The notes: generated by a model from the sequence alone, not told the origin. 64,000 nucleotides of DNA from Tyto alba (GCF_018691265.1 NW_024881322.1:310001-374000); one strand, 5' to 3'. Positions 22,966-34,446 are shown, numbered from the stretch's first letter. Translations and numbers: made by a program.

Positions 22966-25301
22966 AAGGCCATTCCTGTCATGTTATGCTGCCACCTGTG
23001 ATGAAATTTTAATGGCCTAAGTCATGGCTCCAAATCTCATCAAAATGGTAGTGGACTTAGTTTCGATCTCCCAAAAACACACAGCAGAAGCAACTCCACA
23101 TTAATAAATGAATATTAATGGCAGAAGTAGACAACAAATGACAGGCTTCATTAGCTCACATCTACAGCTCTTCCTTCATACTGAACGGGCTGGACAAAGG
23201 GGGAGATGGGCACGCTAGTAAGGACAGCCCGTCAGGCAAGAAGAAGGAGCATTGAGCTGACCTGCAGAAAAGGCTCCGGTTTGAAGTGAGTGTGATAGCA
23301 CCAAAGTCTGCACAAGGTTCCCTTTCAGTGGCAGGTAAGAGACATCTCTTTCCAGAAGAATCAAAACAAGAGTGAATGCAGCTCGGAGAAAAGGTAGAGT
23401 GGGGAGATGGCTAGAAGTCATACTGAAACCAGATCCCTTGTCCCAAACCACTGTGGTTTCAGTTAAAAGATTAGGGCTTGGAGAGGCTCCTGTAGATGGA
23501 ATAATTATAACTGGGTTACTCTGAGGGAAAGCTGAAACCCACTGGGGACAGGCTTGATTTTGGAGGCCTGACAGAAGCAAGAGCATTTCAAGTTCTCTCA
23601 TTCCTGATCTAAGACCATATGGAGCTCAGCTACCAGGTGGGTGGGTGTATTAAGTGAGGGAACGAGCAGCTCATCGTATTCTAAATCATCTTGTTCTTCG
23701 TAAGTGAGCATTACTATGGAAAACATAGCAAGGAACAGAGATGCGGGGAAACAATCTCCACCTCTGAGTGAAAATAACAAAAACTAGGAATTGAGGCACC
23801 ACCTTTCTCTGGTGTCTCTTCTCTGGAGAAGATGAAGACATCTACTCATTTCAGTATGCGAAAACATGTAAAATAACACACTATCATCTTTCCATTAGAT
23901 CTCCATCTCTTGCTTTAGCAGTATTTTGATAAGCTTTATTTTGGTAGGCCTAAAACATGGAGTGATTGAGATCACTTTACCATCTTCATTCTGAATCCAA
24001 TCACAGCTGGATTTCTCAATAAATTCAGAGCCACGCACAGAGTTTTCACTGAAGTATTTTGGTTCCTAAATTCTCCTCAAAGATATGGAAGAGAAATATG
24101 ACCATGGTGCTAGCAGAAATGCTGTAATGGTATAGCACTATAATTCTATTATTTTAGAATGGCTGTTGCCATTTTGCTCCAAGTGTAGCATTTAGTGTAG
24201 TACACCTGCTCAGGGTAATATGTAGCGCTGGTACAGTTCCAACAGTCATATTTCAGTAAATGCCAATTTGAACACGATTTGCCTGACATACAAGAGAAAT
24301 CATCTTTTGAGTGTGATTATAGGCTTCATGTTGTGATACTTATGGTAACACTGCCTGAAAAAAGAAGCAGTTCCTTCCCTTAGAAAACCTGATCTGCCAG
24401 GAACCCCAGAAGATGCTTTGGAGGCCAGCTTGAAAAACCTCCCTGTAGGACCTGCCAAGGAAGAGTCCTACTCTAGTCACAGTTCTGGCTTTTCAAGAGA
24501 CCTTACCCAGTATAAACATGCTGCAGCAGAGTGGCAGTGCTACCCAGTGTGCATAAATCTTTGCAGAGGAAGGTACATCAGGAAAAACTTTTGCTTCACT
24601 TCTGAAGACTAAGTATGGGAAATCGTAGCATAACACTCAGCAGTGCTATATTTTTTTACAGTTACCAACTGTCAGCCAAAACCCAGTAACATTAAAATTA
24701 AAAAACTAATTATGACCTGAATGCAATGAGAAGTAGGATGGAAACACCTACAGATCCTACCTTGTGCACTCAGACCCACAGCTCTGACCTCCTGGAACAA
24801 ATTAGAAACCGGCGCTACCATAATAGCTGGGTATCTTGATTCTTTAGGATACATCTGAACGAGCAAAACATGAACAAACAAGCAGTGGATGAGACAGATA
24901 AGTAGCTAATTCCAACATGCAGGAACCTCCTGCTTGTTAATTTATCCACCCTAGTCAGCCCTCTGACTATAGGAAAAACTATCCGCCAAATCTATACTTG
25001 TGTACCAGGGCAATAAACAAATTAGAAATGCACAGAGACAGGCAGAACAACTTGCATGTTGTTTTTAAATTATCTTTGTAAAAAGAAGACCTTAAGGAGG
25101 AGCTGGGGATGATTAGAAACTGATGATGGCATACACTGCCTGCTTTTCCTCCCTCCAAACATATAATTTCATTTCTTTCAATTAACTAGGTCTTCAAACA
25201 CACCATGAGCAGTTACTTGTTCTTTCTAAAGACTTTTTGGAAAGCTGGCACTTGCATTTCTAGCACGGTGAAGCGGAAATAAACCTTTGAAGAAATCTTA
25301 C
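22966..25301. other. AT-rich non-coding stretch
   Basis: No supported gene. Minus-strand open frames at 23,215-23,780 have no recognisable domain, and a plus-strand CAG|GTAAGAG near 23,333 lacks a usable acceptor. Confidence 0.4.
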
Positions 25302-25325
25302 CTGTTGAAACCACTTTTTGATGGT
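25302..25325 (-). other. 24-nt microexon candidate
   Basis: On the minus strand an acceptor ending TTAAATCATTAG precedes 24 bases (ACCATCAAAAAGTGGTTTCA, then ACAG), followed by a strong GTAAGATTT donor. The length is a multiple of three and all three frames are open. The pyrimidine tract is interrupted by A residues. This may be chance. Confidence 0.15.
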
Positions 25326-25489
25326 CTAATGATTTAAGAAAATAACCCACAAAACAAAACTTGAATTTTGCCAAAAATGTCATTACACAGCACAATGAAA
25401 GTGCTTCTCCACTCTGACTATACAATTCCCAATGCAACATGATAAACATCTGAAGGGGGGAGATTCTCTAGAAAAAAATGTGTATGTGT

Positions 25490-25700
25490 TGTTCATTACA
25501 GTGCTGCGTTTCATCATTCAGCATTGAAAATGCCCATTAATAAAATAGCATTCATTGGTTTTATAACAATTCCAGTTCAGAATCTTCGTTTTGGAACTCT
25601 AATTGATCCTCCCAATGAGCTTTATTAATCATTGACGGAAAACTGGCAAAAGCCTACCCTGTACTTTGGCAACCTTTCAAAATGTCCAATTAGGTCAAAT
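25490..25700. promoter_or_regulatory. Possible conserved non-coding element
   Basis: AT-rich stretch with several homeodomain-type cores (CCCATTAATAAAATAG, CTAATTGATCC, TTATTAATCATTG) and little simple repeat. The texture is typical of vertebrate conserved non-coding elements, but conservation cannot be seen from one sequence. Confidence 0.25.
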
Positions 25701-26100
25701 CAAGAAAGCCCCAGAAACCAATTACAGCAGCTCTTCTAAGCCAAAAAACCCCTCACTGTACTCTGAAACAACTGCAACATCAGAGGAAAAAACCCCAAAC
25801 CAAAAGCCTCAGTCGTGATCTGGTTATGCACCTGAAATACCACCTCCATAGAAACGTGCCAAACAGCCACTCCTCAGACCACATCAATTAATGATATTTG
25901 CTTACAGATTTTCTTTATCGGTGTCATGAATGCCACCAAGCAGTTCACCTTAAGGAACAGCGCCAGCCGGTTCCTTAATCTGTCAGGCGAACACTTGCTC
26001 CCGCTCAGCATTTTCCTGTGCTTCTCACCTCCAGCGCTCCGATTTCACACGTATACAAAGTCTTCCCCTTTCTATGAGTTTCATGTGTTCCGTATCTCAC

Positions 26101-26150
26101 CTGCATGTTTGTACATTAACAAATATGTTGACAATGTGATAAAAATAATC
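26101..26150 (-). other. 50-nt exon candidate
   Basis: On the minus strand a good acceptor (GCTATTGTTCTTGCCGCCAG) precedes 50 bases ending CATGCAG, followed by a consensus GTGAGATAC donor. Two frames are open: DYFYHIVNIFVNVQTC and IIFITLSTYLLMYKHA. With one leading base, the second frame would join in phase to the candidate at 33,170-33,255 upstream and to the 24-mer at 25,302-25,325 downstream. No homologue recognised. Confidence 0.2.
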
Positions 26151-26295
26151 CTGGCGGCAAGAACAATAGCGACCTTTGCCTAATTCCTCAAGCACGTGCT
26201 CTTTGCCTCTGCGGTACTACGGCACGTACAGCCATAGGTGCTGGTGGGCTGTCTGAGGTGCGTGTTGCTGCCAATCCTAATCCCACCACCCACAG

Positions 26296-26420
26296 TTAAG
26301 AATTAATTAGGACTTGAAGATGCCAGAGGGAGGCAAACCAAACAAAAATAGCATTTTAATTAACTGCAAACCATAATTAAAATTCTGCATTATGTTTAGC
26401 ATCTGCACATTTCTGGACTT
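26296..26420. promoter_or_regulatory. Possible conserved non-coding element
   Basis: Dense TAATTA/TTAATT motifs (AAGAATTAATTAGG, TTTTAATTAACTGC, CATAATTAAAATTC) in otherwise non-repetitive sequence. Suggestive of an enhancer-like element, unproven. Confidence 0.25.
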
Positions 26421-29400
26421 ATGGCAGTGACTCTGAAACTAATGAGATGGTCCAACTAAATCCCAGAGAACTGGACATATCTCACATCCTAAACACATCT
26501 CCTGTTATATCTCAGAATGGTAAATAATTCATGCATCCTTACTGTGAAGACCATAAATTAAAAATTAAAAAATAACACTGTAAATGAACCAAAATCCATA
26601 AACCTCGGCCAGACTAAAGGAGAACAAATCATGCACACATAGAGTAAGTAGATTTTGAGTTTCCAATTCCAGATGTACACTTATTCTGCAATTTCATAAC
26701 ACAATGGTCCCTGCTTTACTATACTTATTTTGTTGGTTACTTTATTACTTATTTCTTTATTTACTTATTTACAGTTCCCTTTTACTTTTTTTTTGGTAAT
26801 TATTATTAACCTGTCATTATACTAAAAGAACTAGGAAGGTGGTGTTATACAATGTTTTTTTGCCAAAGTCACAGAAGTTATTTCCAACTTTTTCCACTCT
26901 AATGGTATTTTAATTACAGTGATGAGACACAGAACACTCTAAGTTCCTTCGTACCTATTTTAGTTAGTTTTCTCTGTCATTTGATATTCATCTGGCTATT
27001 TTACAAATTGGATCTCATCAGTTCACCTCAGCACAAAGTATTACATTCCCTCAACTCATGCTTGAGAGAGTCACCTGTCATTCAGAAGTCAAATCTCTTA
27101 ACAAAACTCTCCTTACCTTCACCAGGACATGTAAGCTTCCTGAAGTTTTACTTTACCATGAGCTTGATCAAGGGTAACCACCAGGACCTAGCCAAGAAAG
27201 TCAGATGTTTCTCTCGTGCCCATCTCTAGAAACCTGAAGGAAAACATCCGTCTGAAATAACCACCCAGCTTTTGTATTGTCATTTTCCAAAAATTTCCAG
27301 ACCAAACCTCTTAACATTAACTAACCACAGTTAAAACTTAAATTCACAACGCAAAGATAACCAAACTCATAATACCATTTATATAGCGCACTCATTATTA
27401 CAGCGCCCAGTATCTCATTCGAATTAGGCCCACTACCTGGCAGACAAGTGCAATGTTTTAGTTAATACGTTGAAAGCCTCGTGTGGATCCTTTTCTTCCT
27501 GCCATTATTTGTTTACTAATCCATTAATATAAAAATCAGGCAATATTTGGAAGATCCTGTCTATCTCTAGCCCTCTTTCAGCTTGAGTTTCATAGGCTTC
27601 TCAGGTTTCATAGGTTCATAGGTTTCATGTGTTCTCCTTTATATTTTGCTAAACTAGTAGGTACAGAAGATTAACTGATTAGAAATTATGTTATTAATGT
27701 TTTCACTTCCATAGCACATTTTTTGAAGTGTAAATTAAAGAATTGTAACAGAAGTATTAAGAACTTCATAAAACAGTAAAAACAGACTGGTATGTATTCA
27801 GGAAGCCAAGGTCAGATCTAAGTGTAAGGTCTATGTCAGGATGTATCCTAATGTAAGGATATCTTTTGTTAGAATGACTGCCATTATTTATGACTGATTG
27901 CAAATCTGGCCGAATTGCTTTGTTGAGCTGGAAAGGTCAGGAAGTTTACTCTGTTTTTTCTCTCATTTTATTTATGTCACGCCTTTTCTTTAACCGTCTC
28001 TACTCTCATAAACGCACCACTTCGCTACTTCTGTCTTTCTACAAAAGCTTTCCTTGCATTTTCCTTTTTATTCGCGTATTATTTTTTTGTTGTTATGATG
28101 GCAAACTCCCCAAAGTGCTACACTTCCCTTAGGTGGATAAAGAAAGCAGCAATTGCCCCCCTTTCCTGACACGAAAAGCTGTTGTGCCGTGGCGTAGAAG
28201 GCCCAGCTTGGTACAGGACAGCTGCCGTCTGCGGGGCGTCCTGCACGGGGCCATGCCCCCCTGGCACATACGTGCTGCTGTACAAGAGCTGCCGAACCTC
28301 AGCCCTGATCACAGGTGCTCCTTCTAGCTGGCAATACTTCCCAGGAAACCACCTCACAATCTTCATTCAGATGCAATAAAATCTGTATTTCCTATAAGTG
28401 CCCTTGGTTTGTAGTGCCCCTTAAGGGACTTTCAATTTTTCCCCCTTCACATTCCTGCCCTTCCCTCTGACATCCCCCAGTCGGGGCAGATACATTGTTC
28501 TGCATCGGCTGTTTTCTTGCTTAGTCCTTTTCCCTTTCCTGGAAACACAGCCCTTAGCACATTCAAGAATTTCTCAGGTTTCTCCAGTGCGTCTTCATTT
28601 GCCCAGAAGATAAAACGTTAAAACCTCCGGGTCTGGGGTTCCAGTTTTATCTGCCACCCACACAGTGAAAGCAGCCCACGGATCCCGGGGGCAGCAGTTT
28701 TGCAGCCCCCTCTCCCTCCCAGATGAGAGTCTCCAGGAATGTCGGGGGCAGTTCAGCCACCTACTCATGCTCTGATTCCCGCTCTTTCCTCCCAATCCTT
28801 TCCCACAGCTTTTCTACAAGCTACCTCTTTGTTTTGCCTTACTTAGGTTGATCTCCAGACTGCAACAATTTCTGTGATGAAAATAAGTGTAATTCATCTC
28901 CTTTGCCTCAGCTGCTTTCTTGGTAATACTAACCTGTGTCTTTTTTGTTTGACTCTTTTAAGCTGGTCAGCTAACTCCAGTATTACCTGCTGATAATGTT
29001 TATGTTACCTGGACCACTTCAGCTTCTTTCTAATAAGAGGTTTCTATCTTTAACAAAGACATTTCTTTGGATTTATTTTTCCCCCCCAGCTTTTTTTTCG
29101 TAAACCTTTTCCATTTCAGCTTTTTCCATGAAAACAAGGCATTGTTGTATTAGCAGGTTCCCTTTCTTTCTTTCTGCTAGGACTCATTTTTAAAGAAATT
29201 TCCTTCTTAAATCAGAGACAGTAAGTTTTTCTTCATTTCCCTAATAAATCCTGATACCATTTCCCAAGGCTTTTTCACTAACAATGCCTTCTCATTTATT
29301 CTGTTCGTTTTATCTCAGCTGCTCAGTATAAATTTATATTAGAAGCTGTATATTTTTGTTTGATGTTTACTGATTCAATGAAAAACACCAAACACACCTT

Positions 29401-30031
29401 AAACTTTTGCAGCCCAACATGCTGTTGTGCTTTGAATTCTTAAACAAGTCTTACTCCTTTTGGTACTCTTGCTTGTATAGATAGACTCTAGTAACTTTTT
29501 TTAATGATACACAGTATTTTTCTGCTTTCCTTTGCAGCTGGTTTGGTGCCTCAGTCTTCTGCAGTCTTTTCTTCCAGGTATAATTTCTGGGAAAAAAAAT
29601 CTTTAACGTGGGAAAGAGTTGTGATGTTACAATCCTATATCCTTCTGCAGTGCTTTCTTTTCATCGAGGCTCTTTCTGTTTTTCACTGCCTCCTGGTTGC
29701 TCCAGGGCACAACCAATCCATGCTGCACGACCTAGCAGAATGTCCTTCTGTGATGACAGTGGTCACCTCACGACATCTGGCAATATTTGGGCCCAGGAAA
29801 GCCCCAATTTCCTCACCAGAATACTGCCTTTCTGGTCATATAGCTTGAGCTCAAGTTACAAGGACGTGGTTTTTTTTTTGTTTTTTTTTTTTTTGTTTGT
29901 TTGTTTGTTTTTTTGGTTTTTTTTTGTTTTTTTGTTTTTTTTCCCCAGAGATGCTTTCCTGGTCTAATTAATTTATCTGAGTTCTTTATCACAGCCTTAG
30001 TAAGCAAGAGCTGATCCTGCCTTCCTTGCAG
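26421..30031. other. AT-rich flank of CpG island 2
   Basis: No supported gene. Becomes T-rich toward 29,870, where a T/TTTG tract begins. Short frames on both strands lack recognisable domains. Confidence 0.4.
29871..29942. repeat. T-rich TTTG simple repeat
   Basis: Long T runs interrupted by single or double G on the plus strand. It explains the Phe-rich and Lys-rich open frames nearby. Confidence 0.9.
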
Positions 30032-30176
30032 CCGATGGTATTTTGCCACTGTTTTGGTGAGAGGAAGCTCTGCCCCTCACGGAGGAGGACTGTGCTATGA
30101 CAGAGGTGCAGGGCAGAGCGCGGGGACACGCACTCGCTTCTCCACAGCTCTGCCACCTGCTGCTGCGGGATTTGGG
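30032..30176 (+). other. Candidate exon ending in a SINE-derived donor
   Basis: On the plus strand a strong acceptor (TGATCCTGCCTTCCTTGCAG) precedes 145 bases ending TTTGGG, followed by GTAAGTTAC, a near-perfect donor. The donor lies within the MIR-like SINE, where the family consensus has gcaagttact, so a C-to-T change at the second intron base would have created it. It lies about 250 bp from CpG island 2 on the opposite strand to the island's own donor. Confidence 0.25.
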
Positions 30177-30225
30177 GTAAGTTACTCCATATTCCTGTGT
30201 CTCGCATTTTCCACATAACATGTAT
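30105..30225 (+). mobile_element. MIR-like SINE core fragment
   Basis: Ordered matches to the MIR/CORE-SINE region: CTCTGCCACCTGCTGCTG, then TTTGGGGTAAGTTACT, then a CTGTGTCTCgcaTTTtCcAcat segment paralleling the usual ctgtgcctcagtttcctcatctg. Diverged and truncated. The match is from memory and was not aligned. Confidence 0.55.
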
Positions 30226-30296
30226 TCCGGGTTAGTTTGTTTACATGTCTCCTGCAGAAGCATCCCACAGAACACACTAGGCAACCGTATGTTTTG

Positions 30297-30315
30297 TTTT
30301 TTTTTTTTTTTTTTC
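30297..30315. repeat. Poly(T) tract
   Basis: A T run just before CpG island 2. No retroelement body is recognised beside it. Confidence 0.8.
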
Positions 30316-31107
30316 CATGAGGTATTGAGTTCGCTCGCCTAGGAGGCCGGAGCGCCTACTTTTTTAAAAAATACTGGTTAATTATCGTTCCGAGTCACAG
30401 GTACGATCAGCAAAGCGCGTTACTACACTCACAGAGGTGCTTACAGCTCGTCTCAGCCTGCCCGCCGGTCCCGGAGCGCTCTCCGGACCGGTAACCCTGC
30501 AGGGACGTTGCCACCTGTGACCTGAACTCCCCGGCGTTTCTCAGCCGCCTCCCACGCCCCCGCCCCCGCGGGGCCCGGCGCTCCCACCCGCGCCGCGCAG
30601 GGGAAGGGGCGCGAAGCCCCCCGGGAAGCAGCGCGGCCGCGCGCGGCAGCGTCCGCAGCCCCCGCGGGTGGGCGAAGGGGGCGAGCTCTGCAGAAGCAGC
30701 GAACGCGGCGTAACCCTTCCGGGAGCCCGTTCGCTTCCCGCGTGACCGGCAAATACGCCGGCTCAACCGCGGCTGCCCTCGCACCGCCAGCCCAGCCCTC
30801 GCACCCGCGGTCAGGGCGGGGAGCCCCGGGGCCAGGGGCGGGGGGGCAGACGGCGCCCCCCGGGCGGCAGCACACCGGGGGCTCCCCCCCCCCCCCCGGC
30901 AGGCCGGCGCTCCGGGCCGCCCGCTGCCGCCCGGGCTGCTCCACCCCCCGCCGGGAGCCGGCACAGGCGAGCGGCCGCGGCCCCCCCGCCCGCCGCACCC
31001 CCGGCTCGCTCGGGCCCCCCGCTCCGGCCCCGGGGGGGGCGGGGGGGGGTCGGGTGTCCCCCCAGCCCCGCGGCCGGGGGAGCGGGGAGGGACGCGGGGA
31101 GTCTCAC

Positions 31108-31290
31108 CTGCCACAGGCGAGCGCCGAGCAGGAGGCGCCGGGGCGGCTGCGGCGGGAGGCGGGCGCTGTCCCCGGCTGACCCCGCGGCGGGGCGAGGGGG
31201 GTGGTTCGGGGGGGGGGGACGGGACGGGGACGGGACGCGGGGCCGGTGGGCCGGGCCGGGCCGGGGGGCCGCCTCCGCGCCGGGGGGGGA
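31108..31290 (-). other. Candidate 5' first exon in CpG island 2
   Basis: The minus strand reads CTCGCCTGTGGCAG then GTGAGACTCC, a textbook CAG|GTGAG donor. Upstream is GC-rich leader-like sequence reaching the Sp1 boxes at 31,291-31,320. I see no plus-strand CAT, hence no minus-strand ATG, in this interval, so the exon would be untranslated. The 5' limit is a guess. Confidence 0.4.
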
Positions 31291-31359
31291 GCGGGGCGGG
31301 GCGGGGAGCGGGCGGGGAGAGCTCCGGGGCTGCGCGCTGTCATGGCAGCGCGGCCCGGC

Positions 31360-31833
31360 CCCGCGGGAGACCCTCTCCCCGCGGGAGACCCTCTCCCCCC
31401 GGCAGCCCCCTCTCCCCGCGGGAGACCCTCTCCCCCCGGCAGCCCCCTCTCCCCCCAGCAGCCCCCTCTCCCCGCGGGAGACCCTCTCCCCCCGGCAGCC
31501 CCCTCTCCCCCCGGCAGCCCCCTCTCCCCGCGGGAGACCCTCTCCCCCCGGCAGCCCCCTCTCCCCCCCGGCAGCCCCCTCTCCCCCGGCAGCCCCCTCT
31601 CCCCCCGGCAGCCCCCTCTCCCCCGGCAGCCCCTCTCCCCCTGGCAGCCCCCTCTCCCCCGGCAGCCCCCTCTCCCCCGGCAGCCCCCTCTCCCCCCGGC
31701 AGCCCCCTCTCCCCCGGCAGCCCCCTCTCCCCGCCGCAGCCCCCTCTCCCCCGGCAGCCCCCTCTCCCCTGGCAGCCCCCTCTCCCCGCCGCAGCCCCCT
31801 CTCCCCCGGCAGCCCCCTCTCCCCTGGCAGCCC
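31360..31833. repeat. 18-19 bp promoter minisatellite, about 25 copies
   Basis: Head-to-tail array on the plus strand with two unit types: CGGCAGCCCCCTCTCCCC, the majority, and GCGGGAGACCCTCTCCCC, confined to the left part and alternating with the first type there. Single-base length differences in the C runs give 18 or 19 bp. Ends at the partial unit TGGCAGCCCCTCGG. The minus strand is G-rich with repeated GGGG and GAGAGGGGG blocks. Open frames through it encode GEGAAG or PAAPSP repeats and are not credible proteins. Confidence 0.95.
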
Positions 31834-32085
31834 CTCGGCGCGGAGCCCGGTCGGGTGGCGCAGCCCCGCGCGGAGCGCTGCGCGCAGGGCCGCGGGCGGG
31901 CAGCCTCCCGCAGGGGCGGGGGCCGGCGGAGCAGCGCGGAGATCCGCGCTGTCCCGGCTCCCGCCGTGTCCCCGTCCCTCCGCGGGGAGAGCCCCCTCCC
32001 CGCCCGCCCGAACACACGCGGGGCTGGCGAGCGGGGCCAGCGGCGGCTCGGCCGCCTCGGGGGCAGCTGCCGCGGGCACTGAACG

Positions 32086-33169
32086 CCGGGTTTCTTCCAG
32101 ATTGCAGAGAAGTTTATTGGGTCTTTCTTTTCTTTTTTTTTTTTTTTCCCCCTTCACACTCCTGTTTACCACTGGCCAGGCGTGGAGGCTGATCTACGGA
32201 GCAGCCAAAAGATATGCCCATTTGGTTTTAACTGAGTGAGTTCTTTCTGGTTTCAGCTCCTTTACCAGTAATTTTACATGTTATAAGGAATAAAAAGAAA
32301 GAAAAGGAGACAAGGACAAAGCATCGTTTAGCTATCACAGTGCTGCCTGCATTAGAAATGTATAAATAACATAAGCACTTGCATCACTCCTACTAGGGGC
32401 TGCAATTAATTTGACTAGACAGCCTCGTAATATCACAGCTGAGACAGAAGTGCAGTTCAAAGGCAGTAAAAGGATTAAAGCTCCATCCCGGTCAGCATCT
32501 GAACTTCTTAAACAATGTTCCTCTATAAAGCAACTCAACTCTGAAAATGCGATAGCATGTGCTGACTCTGGCGCAGCGCTTTTTGCACCACAGGCTCAGT
32601 TTACATGTTAAAGATGTTGCCACCGAATTACAATCCTGCAAAGCCAGCTGAGATCTTCTCTTCAACCAATAGAATAATTATTTAAGTACAGTGCACTGAA
32701 ATAAACTGAAAGTCTAACCTCTCCTATACACAGCGTAACACCTGCAAGTCTTCACTGAACTTACATGCACAAATAAAGTATAAATCTCCACAAGCCAGCT
32801 AAAACATGCTATGTATTTTAAATATAAATTGATTTAGTCCTGTAGTTTAACAAATGACAGCAAAGCTCAACAAATATGAATTGGCCTGAGCAGGAAACAG
32901 TGCAGGCAGGCAGACAAGCTTCTTTATTCAGATCGTCCAGTACTTTGGCCCTGACTCCTCGTAGCGCATTGCAGAGGGTGTCCCCAAGTCATGCTCATGG
33001 ATCTATGAAATTAGGAACTTACTGTAGTAAACAGTCGTCTAGAAGAGTTTCAACGTATTCTACAAACACTAGGGAGAACCATTCTTGCTCTAGAGAGAAA
33101 AAGTACATGCTTTAAAATAGCCAGGGGTAATGAACTGAATTGCATTAATTCATTTTTAAACCAACTTAC
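32086..33169. other. AT-rich flank of CpG island 2
   Basis: A T/pyrimidine-rich tract near 32,126-32,152, then ordinary AT-rich sequence. No supported exon. Confidence 0.4.
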
Positions 33170-33255
33170 GGGTTTGCAGCTAGCACAACCACATAAGGTG
33201 TCATTGAGCCGCCTTTGTGCCGTAAGGCCAGTTGCTCTGTCCAGAAGGAGAAGGT
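33170..33255 (-). CDS. Candidate internal coding exon, unknown gene
   Basis: On the minus strand a strong acceptor (GTTGTACTCCTAGTCTGCAG) precedes 86 bases ending AAACCC, followed by the strong donor GTAAGTTGG. Read in phase 0 the exon is open for 28 codons: TFSFWTEQLALRHKGGSM, then TPYVVVLAAN plus two bases. A second frame (LLLLDRATGLTAQRRLND and onward) is also open, so the frame is not certain. The neighbouring candidate at 35,939-35,982 ends at phase 0 and joins without a frame break. No family recognised. It lies about 2 kb upstream of the CpG island 2 donor, so it would need a promoter further to the right. Confidence 0.28.
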
Positions 33256-33627
33256 CTGCAGACTAGGAGTACAACAAAGCAGCAGAAGATCTGAGGAGGC
33301 TGCACCGTTACATGACAAAAGATGAGGGGAGTGATGACGATAAAATAAAAAAATCGCTGTCAAAGGAGCAAGGTGAAGACAAGGACATAAACTTCAGCTT
33401 AATGTAGCAGGGCCAGGGAAGGCAGCTGAGTGCTCAGTAGGGGCGGGCGAGGTAGCCAGCAGCACAAGGAAGGATGGTGACCATCGGGAAGGAAGGGCGC
33501 CTTCAGGACCTTTCCTGAGATACATTTTAAGGGGTTTCTTTTCCACAGAATCTTCATAGTTCCATCCAGCAGCAAAAGAATATATCTAATCTATACAGGA
33601 TTTTACTACTGAATCAGGGTTGGGGTT

Positions 33628-33692
33628 TTTTTTGTTTGGTTGTGTTTTGGGTTTTTTTCTTTGTTTTGGTTTGGTTTTGTCTTGTTTTTCTC
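33628..33692. repeat. T-rich TTTTG/TTTGG simple repeat
   Basis: T runs punctuated by G and GG on the plus strand. Similar in texture to the tracts near 29.9 kb and 63.5 kb. Confidence 0.85.
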
Positions 33693-34402
33693 CCTGTGCT
33701 AAAGGACTAGATAAGAAGACACAGCTGGCTGGAACTGGGAAGAACTGGGAAGTGTGTTAGAGTAGACAAGGCCCAGTGTAATGAAAACCAGTGTCTGGAG
33801 TAGGGTCTGAAGCTTTGCTATTCATGACTGTCACGAATAGACTGTCACTATTTTCTGTGATGACGATTTTTTTTAAAGTATGGAAATAAAAATGACCAGA
33901 ATATCATTTCTGTACTCACAAAAAAAGGAACTATCTTCTCTTGCAGACTTTGCCCTTAAAGTCTGAAGTGGAATTAACCTTCCCAAAACCTCCCAGCCAG
34001 CCAGTGCAACCACACGAAGCAGCTGCTTGACGCCTGCAGCCGTTATTTGAGCGCACACAGCATTTCTACTGCCTCCGTACCTGCGGTGCCCATTTCGCTG
34101 CGTTGCACAAACTCAGAGGGACTCACAGGCACCCTCAACCTTCACCCCTAGAGCTGCCTAAGAGCCCAGAGAACAGCCGGACACCCGCTTTCTGAATCGG
34201 GAGGTGTCGCTGGGCTCGGCCGGGGGGGGGTAAGGGGGAGGTCCCCAGGATCGGGCCCATGGGGGGGGGTCGCCTCAGCCGAGCGGGACCGTCACCCTCC
34301 TGGTCGGGGTCCCTGAGCCTCTCCCCGCACAGTGCCCAGGGGGAGGTGGCCCTTTCTTGAGTAGGCTTCCACTTCTGAATACGCTTCTACCCAGTAGATT
34401 CT

Positions 34403-34446
34403 GATATCTGATTGATATCTGATTGATATCTGATTGATATCTGACT
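34403..34446. repeat. 11-bp tandem repeat, 4 copies
   Basis: Four head-to-tail copies of GATATCTGATT, the last ending ACT. Each unit contains an EcoRV-type GATATC palindrome. Confidence 0.95.

Larger units (their letters stand above)
30430..32085. promoter_or_regulatory. CpG island 2, probable promoter
   Basis: Very C+G-rich with abundant CpG, bounded by AT-rich DNA on both sides. Consecutive Sp1/KLF boxes occur at 31,291-31,320 (GCGGGGCGGGGCGGGG, then GGGCGGGG). A consensus minus-strand splice donor lies at 31,107/31,108, and a large C-rich minisatellite lies immediately upstream of it in the minus-strand sense. I infer a TATA-less promoter firing toward lower coordinates. Open frames up to several hundred codons across the island are composition artefacts with repetitive Gly/Arg/Glu or Pro/Ser content. 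Confidence 0.8.

Noticed and set aside
23215..23780. Adjacent minus-strand frames considered as a retroelement remnant
   Set aside because: No reverse transcriptase, integrase, protease or LTR landmarks could be found.
30811..32172. Minus-strand open frame of 453 codons
   Set aside because: It runs through CpG island 2 and its minisatellite, where stops are rare because A and T are scarce. The protein is repetitive Gly/Glu/Arg with no domain, overlapping long frames exist on both strands, and it crosses a good splice donor.
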